Below, one piece after another: positions 34,751 through 43,999 of a stretch of 64,000 bases of DNA (position 1 is the first letter of the stretch; every line of letters begins with the position of its first letter). Origin of the DNA: Komagataeibacter medellinensis NBRC 3288 (GTDB lineage Bacteria; Pseudomonadota; Alphaproteobacteria; Acetobacterales; Acetobacteraceae). A model generated the notes under the pieces. It saw only the letters and a list, made by a program, of their open reading frames with translations. It had not been told where the DNA came from and ran no database searches. Position numbers and translations under genes: made by a program. The stretch is from contig NC_016027.1 of the NCBI RefSeq assembly GCF_000182745.2, positions 2,517,001-2,581,000 of the forward strand. The letters are read 5' to 3'.

Positions 34751-35680
34751 TCACCTTTCCAGACGACGACGGACAACATTTGTGATGGCGGTGCGTAACC
34801 AACGATGCACGGGATCGGTGTCGAGGCGAGGGTGCCATGCCTGAAAAACCTCCAGCGGTTCCACCATCACGGGTATCTCGAACGCGATGAGTCCAACAGC
34901 GGCGATGGATAAGCCACTTTCTACAATATCAGGCATGGAAAAAATCAGATCTGTATGCGTAATTCCATGTAATGCCGCGTAGTGTGACGGCATGACCAGA
35001 GCGATATTGCGTTCCAGGCCATACCCCTGGTCCAGAGCGACATCTATCGGTCCCCTGCGGCGCCCTTTACGGGAAACCACGACATGATTGTAACGTGTAA
35101 ATGCTTCGGGTGTGATTTCACCGTCAAGAATCGGGTGACCATTACGGACGACACCTCGAAACTTTGTAGAAAAAAGTTTCTGCCGTCGGATATCCTGCTG
35201 AAGTTCACGGGTAGCTCCTATGAAAAGGTCCACGGTGCCCTTGCGAAGGGCCTCGCTATCGTGTCCCTCACTTTCGGGGGCAAAGCGTAAGTGGCATCCT
35301 GGGCATGTCCGCGTCAGTTCCTGCATGAGCGGACCTGAGAAAACGCTTGTCACCACGTCATTCGCCCGGATCGTAAAGGAAGGAGTGAGTTTCGTGAAAT
35401 CTACCTCTTCCTGCCTGGAGAGCGCCCGTGCGCTCGCCAGAACAGTGGCGACCTGCGCCTGAAGCTCCATAGCTCTCGGGGTGAGAACCATTCTGCGCCC
35501 TGACAGGACCAGGATTGGATCGGAAAATGCCTCGCGGATACGCGCAAGAAAACGGCTGATTGTCGCACTACTGACCTTCATTCGCCGTGCTACGCCGATA
35601 ACGCTCTGTTCTTCAAGGAGAAGGGCAAGAACATACAACAGGTTGAGGTCGTAATCCTGCTTCACTGAACCATGCTCCAT
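34751..35680 (-). CDS. LysR-family regulator of efflux cassette 2
   Basis: Paralogue of the regulator at 6752: the helix-turn-helix DYDLNLLYVLALLLEEQSVI, then MKVSSATISRFLARIREAF, and the effector domain match along their length. It is divergent from the MFS gene at 35876 (195-bp shared region). ATG 35680 has a weak site; GTG 35665 has GGAG nine bases upstream and may be the true start. By analogy it responds to a substrate of its pump. Confidence 0.9.
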   Translation of the reverse strand: MEHGSVKQDYDLNLLYVLALLLEEQSVIGVARRMKVSSATISRFLARIREAFSDPILVLSGRRMVLTPRAMELQAQVATVLASARALSRQEEVDFTKLTPSFTIRANDVVTSVFSGPLMQELTRTCPGCHLRFAPESEGHDSEALRKGTVDLFIGATRELQQDIRRQKLFSTKFRGVVRNGHPILDGEITPEAFTRYNHVVVSRKGRRRGPIDVALDQGYGLERNIALVMPSHYAALHGITHTDLIFSMPDIVESGLSIAAVGLIAFEIPVMVEPLEVFQAWHPRLDTDPVHRWLRTAITNVVRRRLER

Positions 35681-35875
35681 GTCTTGTTTGTTTTGCTCAC
35701 TGGTGGGGCGATACTTAATTAAAATAGCAGTTTCAAGGCTATCAGAATATCAAATGTAAATGCTATACGTTACAGAATATGAAATGCTGAATTGCAGGTT
35801 CTGGCGCTTCCCAGTGGGGTAGGCTTGTGAGCATTATCTTTTATATTTTCTATCAGCCTCAACTATGGACGTAAG

Positions 35876-37513
35876 ATGACCTCATCGGCACAAACTGCCG
35901 TGCCAACCGATAGTAGGCTGCATCCTTCTCCGCTGACGTTGCCTGTGGTACCGGCACTCAATGGGCGGTTGTTGGTTGGTCTGCTGGGGGTTTTGCTAGC
36001 TGTTCTACTCGCGGGCTTTAACGAGCATGTAACGGAAATCGGCCTGAATGATATTCGTGGCCAGATGGGCATCGGCCATGATGAGGGGACGTGGGTTATT
36101 GCTCTGTTTGAAGCCTGCAATATTTCTGCAATGGCTTTTGCTCCTTGGTTTGCTGTTACGTTTTCTGTTCGCCGCCTGACAATAGCCATGACGGCAACTG
36201 TCGGTATATTGGGGGCGCTTGCCCCTTTTATGCCCGATCTCGCGTGTCTGCTGATCTTGCGCTGTGTGCAGGGGTTTGCCAGTGGGGCACTTCCCCCCAT
36301 GCTGATGACTGTAGCGCTCCGCTTTCTTCCCCCTCCTATCAAGATCTATGGGCTTGGAGCCTACGCCCTGACCGCAACATTTGGTCCCAATCTGGCGACA
36401 CCTCTGACAGGGTTCTGGTTTGAGTATGTTGGCTGGCAGTTCCTGTTCTGGCAGATCGTTCCTCTGTGTGTCGTAACGATTATCTGCGTGGCCTGGGGGC
36501 TACCACAGGATCCGATGAGACTGGAGCGATTCAGGCGGTTTGACTGGTTCGGGTTGATGACCGGTCTGCCCGGCATATGTTGTCTTGTCATCGCGTTGCA
36601 GCAGGGGGATCGGCTTGATTGGTTCCGCTCTCCTGTCATCACCCATCTGACGTGTGTGGGTGTGTTTCTTTTTGCAGTCTTCATCGTCAATGAGTGGCAT
36701 CATTCGCTTCCATTTTTTCGTATCCAGTTGCTCAAACAACGCAATATAGCGGATGCCTTGCTTACGCTTTTCGGGGTTCTGGTGTTGAGTGTGGTAACGG
36801 TTTCTGTTCCATCGCATTATCTGACTGCGGTAAAATCCTATCGTCCAATTCAGACGACGCCTTTCTCTCTGCTGATAGCGATTCCCCAGTTGCTCGCGCT
36901 CCCGCTGGTGGCAGCCATATGCAATATCCGCCGGATCGACTGTCGACATGTTCTTATGGCCGGTCTGGGTCTGATGGGTCTTTCATACTGGCTGGGAACC
37001 TGGATATGTGCAGACTGGGTCCGCGATAATTTTTATCCCATCGCGCTGCTGACTGTATTCGCGCAGCCTATGGTCATCATTCCGGTTCTGATGCTTGCGA
37101 CCATGGGGCTCGGACCTACCGATGGGCCCTTCATCTCCGGTATGGTCAACATGACCAAGGGTATGGCGAGCGCTGTCGCAGATGGACTTCTTGACGCATT
37201 GTTCCGGCGCCGGGAGCAATACCATTCCTCCATGTTGCTGGATCACATGGGCCATATACAGTTTTCTCTTCCTCCTTTCGATGCTGTACGCCAGAGCCTG
37301 TTCGATCCTCACCTTGTTGACCCAGGCAGCGTGAACTCGGCCGCTATGTCCCTCTTTCATCGCGAGGTCGGGATGCAATCGCTCATTCTTGCCTGTGCCG
37401 ATATCTATGTCGTGATGATTGGCGTTTGCACGCTTCTTATCGGCCTCAATCTTGTTCTGCCCAGCAGGGTGTATCCGCCGCGCGCAGCGGCACCGCTCTC
37501 TCGTCAATCCTAA
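35876..37513 (+). CDS. DHA2-family MFS drug:H+ antiporter, cassette 2
   Basis: 545 residues, ~14 membrane segments, near-parallel to the protein at 7956: GLLGVLLAVLLAGFNEHVTE, GHDEGTWVIALFEACNISAM, KTAFGPNL-type loop (ATFGPNLATPL), and the C-terminal PSRVYPPRAA. It sits directly before the adaptor gene (14 bp), whereas cassette 1 has the ferritin-like gene in that gap. Substrate unknown. Confidence 0.9.
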   Translation: MTSSAQTAVPTDSRLHPSPLTLPVVPALNGRLLVGLLGVLLAVLLAGFNEHVTEIGLNDIRGQMGIGHDEGTWVIALFEACNISAMAFAPWFAVTFSVRRLTIAMTATVGILGALAPFMPDLACLLILRCVQGFASGALPPMLMTVALRFLPPPIKIYGLGAYALTATFGPNLATPLTGFWFEYVGWQFLFWQIVPLCVVTIICVAWGLPQDPMRLERFRRFDWFGLMTGLPGICCLVIALQQGDRLDWFRSPVITHLTCVGVFLFAVFIVNEWHHSLPFFRIQLLKQRNIADALLTLFGVLVLSVVTVSVPSHYLTAVKSYRPIQTTPFSLLIAIPQLLALPLVAAICNIRRIDCRHVLMAGLGLMGLSYWLGTWICADWVRDNFYPIALLTVFAQPMVIIPVLMLATMGLGPTDGPFISGMVNMTKGMASAVADGLLDALFRRREQYHSSMLLDHMGHIQFSLPPFDAVRQSLFDPHLVDPGSVNSAAMSLFHREVGMQSLILACADIYVVMIGVCTLLIGLNLVLPSRVYPPRAAAPLSRQS

Positions 37514-37527
37514 ACCGGAGATTTCAT

Positions 37528-38601
37528 GTGCCGACCCGGCGTTTCTTAAGTCTTGCCGCTGTCATAGCGGGTCTTGGTGTCACGGCTTTCGCCGTGGACC
37601 GATTGGTAATGGAGCATCAGGGAAGTGTTACGACAAATGACGCTTATATCCATGCTTATTTCACACTTGTCGCACCTAAGGTCTCAGGTCGGATCGATCA
37701 AGTTGAGGCACAGGATAACCAGCACGTGAAAGCAGGCGAGACGCTGGCTCACATTCAGGACTGGGACTTTCAGGCTTCCCTCAGGATAGCCCGGGCTAAT
37801 GTGGCATCCGCTCAGTCGGATATTGATAATTTGAGCGCGACCCTCAAACGGCAGCAACCTCTTATCGCCGCGGCGCACGCGTCGGTTGAGTCTGATAAGG
37901 CTGCTCTTGCCTTTGCTAGGCTGGATGAGGCGCGTTATCGCGATTTGTCTGCAGGTGGAGCAGGAACTGTTGAGCAACGTCAACGTACAGCAACACAGGC
38001 AAAACAGACTCTTGCGCTTCTTGCTCGTGATGAGGCAGAGGCTTCAGCGGCGGAGCAGCAGGTTCCTGTCATTCAAGCGCAACTTGAGCGTGCCAGAGCG
38101 GCATTACAGCGTGCGCAAGGGGAAGAAAAGCAGGCTGAACTCAACCTGTCATACTGCACGATAACGGCACCAATTGATGGCGTGGTTGGCGCGCGCGGTG
38201 TTCGTGTGGGGGCCTATGTTCATGTTGGTACTGCGCTCCTGGGCGTTATTCCCGTTCAGGATGCTTTTGTGGTCGCCAATTTTCAGGAAACACAATTAAC
38301 TCACGTAATGCCCGGGCAACGGGCTACAGTCTGGGTTGATACTTTTCCGGGGCATCACCTGCGGGCTCATGTTGATAGCGTGGCGCGCGCGACCGGGGTC
38401 GCATTTTCTCCGATCCAGCCAGACAACGCGACGGGGAACTTTACCAAGGTGGTGCAGCGTCTCCCGGTCCGCATTGTGTTTGATCCGGGCCAGCCTCTTG
38501 CTGCGCGAGTGAGTGTTGGCATGTCGGTTGAAGTGAGAATCGATACAGAGACGAAAGCTGACGGCCCTCATGCATCGGATGATCGCTATGAATGGCGTTA
38601 A
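37528..38601 (+). CDS. HlyD/EmrA-type membrane fusion protein, cassette 2
   Basis: The start is GTG 37528 with GGAG nine bases upstream; an ATG two bases earlier is out of frame. Anchor helix FLSLAAVIAGLGVTAFAVDR, lipoyl halves TNDAYIHAYFTLVAPKVSGR and SYCTITAPIDGVVGARGVRV, coiled-coil hairpin between, barrel VVANFQETQLTHVMPGQRA. It is closely similar to the adaptor at 10841. It overlaps the next gene by 14 bp, as in cassette 1. Confidence 0.9.
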   Translation: MPTRRFLSLAAVIAGLGVTAFAVDRLVMEHQGSVTTNDAYIHAYFTLVAPKVSGRIDQVEAQDNQHVKAGETLAHIQDWDFQASLRIARANVASAQSDIDNLSATLKRQQPLIAAAHASVESDKAALAFARLDEARYRDLSAGGAGTVEQRQRTATQAKQTLALLARDEAEASAAEQQVPVIQAQLERARAALQRAQGEEKQAELNLSYCTITAPIDGVVGARGVRVGAYVHVGTALLGVIPVQDAFVVANFQETQLTHVMPGQRATVWVDTFPGHHLRAHVDSVARATGVAFSPIQPDNATGNFTKVVQRLPVRIVFDPGQPLAARVSVGMSVEVRIDTETKADGPHASDDRYEWR

Positions 38602-40039
38602 GCGACTGGGTTTTGCGCTGTTGGGACTAATGGTGAGTGCCTGCACCGTTGGGCCCGATTTTCATGATCCACGGATGCCTTCTGGAGATAGATGGCATGA
38701 AAGTCTGCCTGCATCTTCCAGCAAGGCGGATATGAAAAGGATCAATCCCCAATGGTGGGAAGTGTATCACGATCCTATTTTAGATGATCTTGAACGACAG
38801 GTTGCGGCAAAAAACCTCGATTTGCGGGCAGCAAGTTTCCGATACGCTCAAAGTCAGGCAGAACGAAAGATAGCAGGAGCTGCACAGTTTCCCTCCCTTA
38901 ATGGAAATGCCTACTATCAACGCAATCAGATCAGCGCCAATGGCGTAAGGTCGGTGCTTGGTACCCCAATCGGCATGACTCATCCCACGCCAGCGTTCAA
39001 TCTCCCGACTTATGGACTGAGTGCTTCATGGGAGGTCGATCTATGGGGGCATGTCAGGCGCTCTGTGGAGAGTGCGCGGGCTGCGATGGATGTTACCGAC
39101 GAAATGCGTCGTGATGTCATCGTCTCACTCATGGCTGAAGCTGCCAGAGACTATATTGAATTGCGTGCAGTGCAGGCCGAAATGGCAATTATACGTCAGA
39201 ATCTCGCAGTTGCGCGACGGAGCGTGGAGTTGACGACTCTTCGATTCACAAAAGGGGTTACGACCACGCTTGATGTAGATGACTCCGAGGCACTTTATCA
39301 CACCTTTAATGCACGGCTACCGGTATTACGTAATCAGCAGGTTCATCTTATCAATGCTCTGAGTTTTTTGATCGCACGTGAACCAGGAGCATTAACGGCA
39401 TTACTTGAGGCGCCGCATCCCATTCCTTCAGTGCCTTCGGTTATCGATATCGGTGTCCCTTCGGAACTGGCTGATCGGCGTCCTGATATCCGGATGGCAG
39501 CTGCAAAACTACATGTTGCAACAGCAAATATTGGTGTGGCAATCGCAGATTTTCTGCCGCGCGTGACCCTGTCGGGAACATTGGACATGCAGGCGATGTA
39601 TTTCAGCAAGTTGGGGAATTGGGCTTCGCGTCAATATGGGTTTGGACCGACAATGACGGTGCCCCTTTTTGAAGGAGGCAGGCTCCGAGGGCAGTTGATG
39701 CTGCGAAAAGCCCAGCAACAGGAAGCTTTCATCACGTATCAGCGGACAACCCTGAATGCCTGGCATGAGATTGACGATGCGCTGGCCAGTTTTAGTGCAG
39801 CCCAGCAGCAACGTGATGAATTACGTCAGGCCGTGGCGCACGATAATGCCGCAGTAAATACAGCCCAGAGACAGTATGCGGCGGGAGCTGCTGATTTTCT
39901 TAATGTCCTGACCTTGCAATCCCAGCTTCTGGCTGCCGAAAATCAGCTTATTCAGTCGGAAGCGAGTGTATCGACCTCTGTTGCCCAGCTTTATCGGGCG
40001 CTGGGGGGAGGCTGGGAGGGGACTTTTCCTTTGCAGTGA
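38588..40039 (+). CDS. NodT/OprM-type outer-membrane efflux lipoprotein, cassette 2
   Basis: The start ATG 38588 is chosen because it reproduces the 14-bp overlap of cassette 1; in-frame ATGs at 38570 and 38579 are possible. Lipobox LMVSAC then TVGPDFHDP. OEP repeats include QWWEVYHDPILDDLERQV, ASWEVDLWGHVRRSVE, DRRPDIRMAAAKLHVATANI and PLFEGGRLRGQL. About 483 residues, shorter than cassette 1 because it lacks the Gly/Ser insert. Confidence 0.92.
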   Translation: MNGVKRLGFALLGLMVSACTVGPDFHDPRMPSGDRWHESLPASSSKADMKRINPQWWEVYHDPILDDLERQVAAKNLDLRAASFRYAQSQAERKIAGAAQFPSLNGNAYYQRNQISANGVRSVLGTPIGMTHPTPAFNLPTYGLSASWEVDLWGHVRRSVESARAAMDVTDEMRRDVIVSLMAEAARDYIELRAVQAEMAIIRQNLAVARRSVELTTLRFTKGVTTTLDVDDSEALYHTFNARLPVLRNQQVHLINALSFLIAREPGALTALLEAPHPIPSVPSVIDIGVPSELADRRPDIRMAAAKLHVATANIGVAIADFLPRVTLSGTLDMQAMYFSKLGNWASRQYGFGPTMTVPLFEGGRLRGQLMLRKAQQQEAFITYQRTTLNAWHEIDDALASFSAAQQQRDELRQAVAHDNAAVNTAQRQYAAGAADFLNVLTLQSQLLAAENQLIQSEASVSTSVAQLYRALGGGWEGTFPLQ

Positions 40040-40234
40040 ACATCACACGTGGCAGCATCAGTGCTGCTACTGTAAGAGAATAACCAAGTAAATCGCGGAC
40101 TTATTCCATGTTTATGATAAAATATTTTGAATCTATTTTGTTGTTTTAGGTAAATGAAGAGTAAGAAAGACCTTAAGCTTCTTTTTTCACTCATGATGAT
40201 ATTAATGGGTTGAGGAAAATTAATAAAGCTGAGA

Positions 40235-40270
40235 GGAGGGTTTTCGAACCCTCCCCGTACTCTTTTTTTT
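40235..40270 (+). terminator. Hairpin with TTCG loop after cassette 2
   Basis: GGAGGGTT - TTCG - AACCCTCC is an 8-bp stem with a stable tetraloop. A run of eight T begins eight bases later (40263-40270). The spacer before the T-run is longer than usual. The core TTCGAACCCTCC also occurs at IS5 ends in this window, so a decayed IS end is an alternative. Confidence 0.5.
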
Positions 40271-40970
40271 ATAGCCTTGTATCAACAAGCACTATTTCAG
40301 AATCTTGATGTGCAAGGATTGTGAGGGTATCTTTCTCTGAGATGGCAGCACCATCACCCTCTCTGATCATCTGACCTTCAATTTCCACGGTGCCGCGGGC
40401 AACGACCAGATACGCCAGCCTTTCTATGCCAAGATGGTAATCGGTATTCTCTTCTCTTATTAATGTTGCTCCCAAGACGCGTGCATCTGTGCGAATTGGA
40501 AGAGCATCACCGTCGTTTTCGTAACCGGATGCGAGTATGATAAACTTGCCAGCACGATCGGTTTTCGGAAACACCCGGGTTCCCCACGACGGTGCATATC
40601 CGGATCGGGTCGGTATGATCCATATCTGGAATATCCGGGTTGTGACATCCTCAAGATTATACTCGCTATGCTTGATTCCGGTACCAGCAGACATAACCTG
40701 AACGTCACCTGCGATGGTACGTCCCTTATTGCCCAGGTTGTCCTGGTGGGTGATGGCGCCTTCCCGGACATAGGTTATGATTTCCATATTCTCATGGGGA
40801 TGCATGCCGAAACCGGACCCCGGCGCAATAGCGTCATCGTTCCAGACGCGGAGAGCACCCCAATTCATCCGGCTAGGATTATAGTAGTTGGCAAACGAGA
40901 AATGGTGCCGTGTATCTAGCCAGCCATGATTGGCGTGCCCTAGCTGTGAGTAAGGACGAACTTCGATCAT
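40269..40970 (-). CDS. Pirin-family protein with complete metal site (YhhW-like)
   Basis: 233 residues from ATG 40970; the frame runs open to 41120 without support. The first cupin keeps all ligands: GFGMHPHENMEIITYVREGA (HxH...E) and GDVQVMSAGTGIKHSEYN (His, Glu). HHFSFANYYNPSRMNWGALR is the family opening. Related YhhW has quercetin 2,3-dioxygenase activity. It is divergent from the LysR gene at 41133, a common pairing. The near-palindrome at 41054-41072 lies between them. Confidence 0.9.
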   Translation of the reverse strand: MIEVRPYSQLGHANHGWLDTRHHFSFANYYNPSRMNWGALRVWNDDAIAPGSGFGMHPHENMEIITYVREGAITHQDNLGNKGRTIAGDVQVMSAGTGIKHSEYNLEDVTTRIFQIWIIPTRSGYAPSWGTRVFPKTDRAGKFIILASGYENDGDALPIRTDARVLGATLIREENTDYHLGIERLAYLVVARGTVEIEGQMIREGDGAAISEKDTLTILAHQDSEIVLVDTRL

Positions 40971-41053
40971 GATGGTTTTTCCAGATGGAGGTGACGATAT
41001 GTGGATGGTGTCAAAAAATAGCCGCCCGGCGTTACTGTCGTAAATGGCAATAG

Positions 41054-41072
41054 TGGAAAGATACGGTTTCTC
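41054..41072. promoter_or_regulatory. Imperfect GAAAC-N5-GTTTC site
   Basis: TGGAAAGATACGGTTTCTC in the pirin/LysR divergent region matches the perfect sites at 42802-42816 and 43828-43842 in nine of ten half-site bases. Confidence 0.4.
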
Positions 41073-41132
41073 TTTCTTGGCGCAATGAGTATGTCGAGAT
41101 ATAACTGGACGATCAGCCAAGGGGGGAGTTGT

Positions 41133-42053
41133 ATGAGACTGCCGGATTTTGAAGCATGGGCTATTTTCGCAAAAGTGGCGGAACTTGGTTCTTTTGCGCG
41201 TGCGGCAGAAGAAATACAGCTCTCCAAGCCGACTGTCTCAAAGGCGGTCAGTCGTCTTGAACAGACGTTAGGTATTGCGCTGTTCAATCGGAATTCTCGT
41301 CACATTTCCCTTACTGAGACCGGGAGGGCCCTTCTTGGCTATGCCAATCGTATTGTTACCGAAGCTGAAGCTGCTGAAGCAGAAGCTCGTGGTGATATGC
41401 AACGCCCTTCTGGCCGTATTCGCATTACCGCACCAGTGACATTTGGTATCCGCCATCTTGCCCCCGTCTTGCCGGAATTTATGCGGCGCTATCCTGAGAT
41501 TGATCTGAATATCAGTTTCAGCGATGCAATTGTAGATGTGGTGGCTGACGGATATGATATCGCGTTACGTATCTCCGCTCTTGCTGATTCCTCTTTGCGC
41601 GCACGAAGATTATGCGATGTTGGTCTCTTTCTGGTGGCATCATCGGCATGGCTGAATACTGTCGGCCGACCTGAACATCCACGAGATCTGGAGGACTGTA
41701 AAAGCTTCGTTTATACGAATACCGCTGCTCCAGGAATGATTCGTCTCCGAAAGAAGAATTCAGGTAAAGAATTTGTCCTGCCACAAACGTCTAGGTTCCG
41801 TGCGGACAATGCTGAAGCGTTCCTGCCCTCTTTAGAGGAGGGGCTAGGCTACGGATTATTTCCCGAATTTATGGTTTCAGATGGATTGCAGGAAGCAAGA
41901 CTGGAACGAATTCTTCCAGAATGGGAAGGGCCTGTCATAAGTCTATACCTGATTACCCCTCCAAGCCCGATGCGACCTAACCGTGTCAAAGCCTTGATAG
42001 ATTATCTGATAAAGGCTTTTGAGCATCCACCATGGGTAAAAACCGAGAGGTAG
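41133..42053 (+). CDS. LysR-family regulator (aromatic/electrophile-response type)
   Basis: The start ATG 41133 has GGGGGGAG six bases upstream; the earlier frame to 41085 is unsupported. Helix-turn-helix FEAWAIFAKVAELGSFARAA, then IQLSKPTVSKAVSRLEQTLG; effector domain with GRIRITAPVTFGIRHLAPVL. This is the AaeR/DmlR-like branch. It is divergent from pirin and convergent with WrbA. It is a candidate regulator of the GAAAC-N5-GTTTC sites around these genes; not shown. Confidence 0.9.
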   Translation: MRLPDFEAWAIFAKVAELGSFARAAEEIQLSKPTVSKAVSRLEQTLGIALFNRNSRHISLTETGRALLGYANRIVTEAEAAEAEARGDMQRPSGRIRITAPVTFGIRHLAPVLPEFMRRYPEIDLNISFSDAIVDVVADGYDIALRISALADSSLRARRLCDVGLFLVASSAWLNTVGRPEHPRDLEDCKSFVYTNTAAPGMIRLRKKNSGKEFVLPQTSRFRADNAEAFLPSLEEGLGYGLFPEFMVSDGLQEARLERILPEWEGPVISLYLITPPSPMRPNRVKALIDYLIKAFEHPPWVKTER

Positions 42054-42069
42054 CCTGAACCGGACAAAG

Positions 42070-42100
42070 AGCCTTCCTGAAGAAGAGTATCGGGAAGGCT
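42070..42100. terminator. Hairpin between converging LysR and wrbA
   Basis: AGCCTTCC (42070-42077) pairs with GGAAGGCT (42093-42100), and short T and A tracts flank it on both sides. Its position between two converging stops fits a bidirectional terminator. Confidence 0.5.
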
Positions 42101-42107
42101 TTGATAA

Positions 42108-42761
42108 TCAGGCTAGTTTTTTAGTAATGCCGGCCACATGCTGACCGAGAAATTTCGCCCCATCGAGTTCATTGCTGCTTGGCTGACGTGATCCGTCACC
42201 TGCAGCAATCGTCGTGACGCCATAAGGTGAGCCGCCAGTGACTTCGTCAACTTTAAGCTGACCCTGGAAGCTGTAAGGAAGGCCGCTGATAACCATACCG
42301 TGGTGCAAAAGGTTGGACATCAGAGAGTACAGGGTTGTTTCCTGACCACCATGCTGGGAAGCCGTGGAGGTGAAGACCGCACCAACCTTGCCAATCAGTG
42401 TGCCCTTGAGCCACAGACCGCCTGTCTGGTCCCAGAAGTTTGCCATCTGAGCAGGGAGGCGGCCAAACCGCGTCGGAGCTCCTATGATAATGGCATCATA
42501 ATTAACCAGATCATCCGTGGTCGCGATGGGAGCGCTTTGCTCCGTCTTAAAGTGATGCGATTTCGCAACATCCTCAGGCACCAATTCAGGTACTCTTTTT
42601 ACATCGGCTTCAAGGCCTGCTTCACGGACCCCTTCTGCAATTGCGTTGGCCATCGTTTCGATGTGACCGTAAGATGAGTAATAGAGAACGAGAACTTTTG
42701 GCATTTTTACGTCTTTCTCAGGTGATGAAAACAATGTCTTTAAGGAGTTCAGAAACCCCAT
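42108..42761 (-). CDS. wrbA: NAD(P)H:quinone oxidoreductase WrbA
   Basis: Flavodoxin-like FMN enzyme that reduces quinones by two electrons and so limits redox cycling. [20 protein letters not shown] is the FMN phosphate loop. [20 protein letters not shown] and [20 protein letters not shown] are WrbA signatures. The start ATG 42761 has AGGAG eight bases upstream. It gives 19 residues before the usual MPKVLVLYY start; the extension could be a short amphipathic helix. The perfect GAAAC-N5-GTTTC site lies 41 bp upstream. Confidence 0.93.
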   Translation of the reverse strand: MGFLNSLKTLFSSPEKDVKMPKVLVLYYSSYGHIETMANAIAEGVREAGLEADVKRVPELVPEDVAKSHHFKTEQSAPIATTDDLVNYDAIIIGAPTRFGRLPAQMANFWDQTGGLWLKGTLIGKVGAVFTSTASQHGGQETTLYSLMSNLLHHGMVISGLPYSFQGQLKVDEVTGGSPYGVTTIAAGDGSRQPSSNELDGAKFLGQHVAGITKKLA

Positions 42762-42799
42762 GATGATAACTCCTGTACGATTATCAAACATCCTAAAGT

Positions 42800-42818
42800 T
42801 GGAAACATTCTGTTTCTG
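42800..42818. promoter_or_regulatory. GAAAC-N5-GTTTC palindrome upstream of wrbA
   Basis: TGGAAACATTCTGTTTCTG lies 41 bp before the wrbA start. The same half-sites and spacing recur upstream of YceI and the RND operon. Probable operator. Confidence 0.5.
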
Positions 42819-42990
42819 GATTTAGCATGTAAGGATCTGAGAACCCTATTGTTGTTCGTAATGTCGATATCAGGACAGATTTTGAGAACGACCAATGATC
42901 CGTAAATGTCTTTTTGCAAGCAGCTCAGTCACGCCACGCGAGCGAGAATGCCTGCGCAGTTGCAACATCTCGCGCAGTCAGGGCTGATAT

Positions 42991-43032
42991 CCCCAGTTGT
43001 AATCATTCACTGAAGGATGATCACAACTGGGG
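42991..43032. terminator. Long hairpin between yceI-like gene and wrbA
   Basis: CCCCAGTTGT and ATCAT pair with ATGAT and ACAACTGGGG around a ten-base loop, with one mismatch. It lies ~50 bp after the YceI stop. No T-run follows, so termination is only probable. The rest of 42819-43078 holds no gene. Confidence 0.45.
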
Positions 43033-43078
43033 TATTCTAACTGTTTGGACCAACTGCGTGCAGAGGTGGCTGCAAGCG

Positions 43079-43696
43079 TTAGTCCTGCTTTTCGAATGCG
43101 CCAGCAATGCGCAGAGTCACATCGTCAGACACGTAAGGCACATACATCTTCACACCGAAGTCACTGCGCTTGATGGTGCCTGTGGCTTCAAAACCAGTGG
43201 TATATTTTTTGTCCAGTGCGTTCACGCCAGCACCGATGAAGTGAACCTTCAGTGTTTCAGGCTTTGTCACGCCATGGAGGGTTAGGTTCCCTGTTACGAT
43301 GGCATCGTTGCGGCCAGTCAGATGAACTGACGTGGACTCAAACGTGGCATTGGGGAATTTGGCAGCGTCGAACCACTGATCGCTCTTGAGTTCATCATTA
43401 AGCTTGGCGCTGGTGGTCTGTACGGAGTCTACAGGGATGGTAACAGACAGCTTGGAGGCGGCTGGGTGTTGCGCATCCAGTGTCAATGTGCCGGACACAT
43501 TGGAGAATACGCCCTGATAATTTGTAAAGCCAAAATGCAGCACGGAGAAGCCAACCTGTGTGTGGCCCGGTTCAACGTTATAGGTGCCAGATTGAGACTG
43601 GGCTGCGTTGGTGACAACCTGCGCGGACGCGGGGTTACCTGCCAGAAGCCCGATTGCCATGGCTGCAGCGGAAACAAAAGAAAGACCGTATTTCAT
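43079..43696 (-). CDS. YceI-family periplasmic protein
   Basis: 205 residues from ATG 43696 (GGAG eight bases upstream). Signal peptide FVSAAAMAIGLLAGNPASA then QV. The lipocalin-like YceI domain shows GTYNVEPGHTQVGFSVLHFG, NDELKSDQWFDAAKFPNATF and NLTLHGVTKPETLKVHF. The family binds polyprenoid or other amphiphiles in the periplasm. It is divergent from the RND operon, and the palindrome at 43826 lies between them. Confidence 0.92.
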   Translation of the reverse strand: MKYGLSFVSAAAMAIGLLAGNPASAQVVTNAAQSQSGTYNVEPGHTQVGFSVLHFGFTNYQGVFSNVSGTLTLDAQHPAASKLSVTIPVDSVQTTSAKLNDELKSDQWFDAAKFPNATFESTSVHLTGRNDAIVTGNLTLHGVTKPETLKVHFIGAGVNALDKKYTTGFEATGTIKRSDFGVKMYVPYVSDDVTLRIAGAFEKQD

Positions 43697-43825
43697 AAGT
43701 ATAACTCCAAATAGACGATTAATACCCGGTGTAGTCTTAGATTGTTCTAGGAGGCTATCAATTCGACGCCTGTTCAACATATCAAATTTATTACAGCTGT
43801 ATTTTCAATAAATAAATGCAAACGT

Positions 43826-43844
43826 TGGAAACATATGGTTTCAA
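43826..43844. promoter_or_regulatory. GAAAC-N5-GTTTC palindrome between yceI-like gene and RND operon
   Basis: TGGAAACATATGGTTTCAA sits 132 bp before the YceI start and 156 bp before the adaptor start. Half-sites are identical to those at 42802-42816. The remainder of this 303-bp intergenic stretch (43697-43999) holds no gene. Confidence 0.5.
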
Positions 43845-43999
43845 AATTTTCTCTATTGTGAGAGGCGTCCAGTCTTGGACTGCATCTGCGGGGTCTGCCA
43901 GGTGGGAGGGCCTGAAAGATGACGCTTGGCAGTGAACGAAAAACATAATATTCAATGTTCAATAAAATAGTTAAACGCTGACTGAAAGGACCATGGCTC

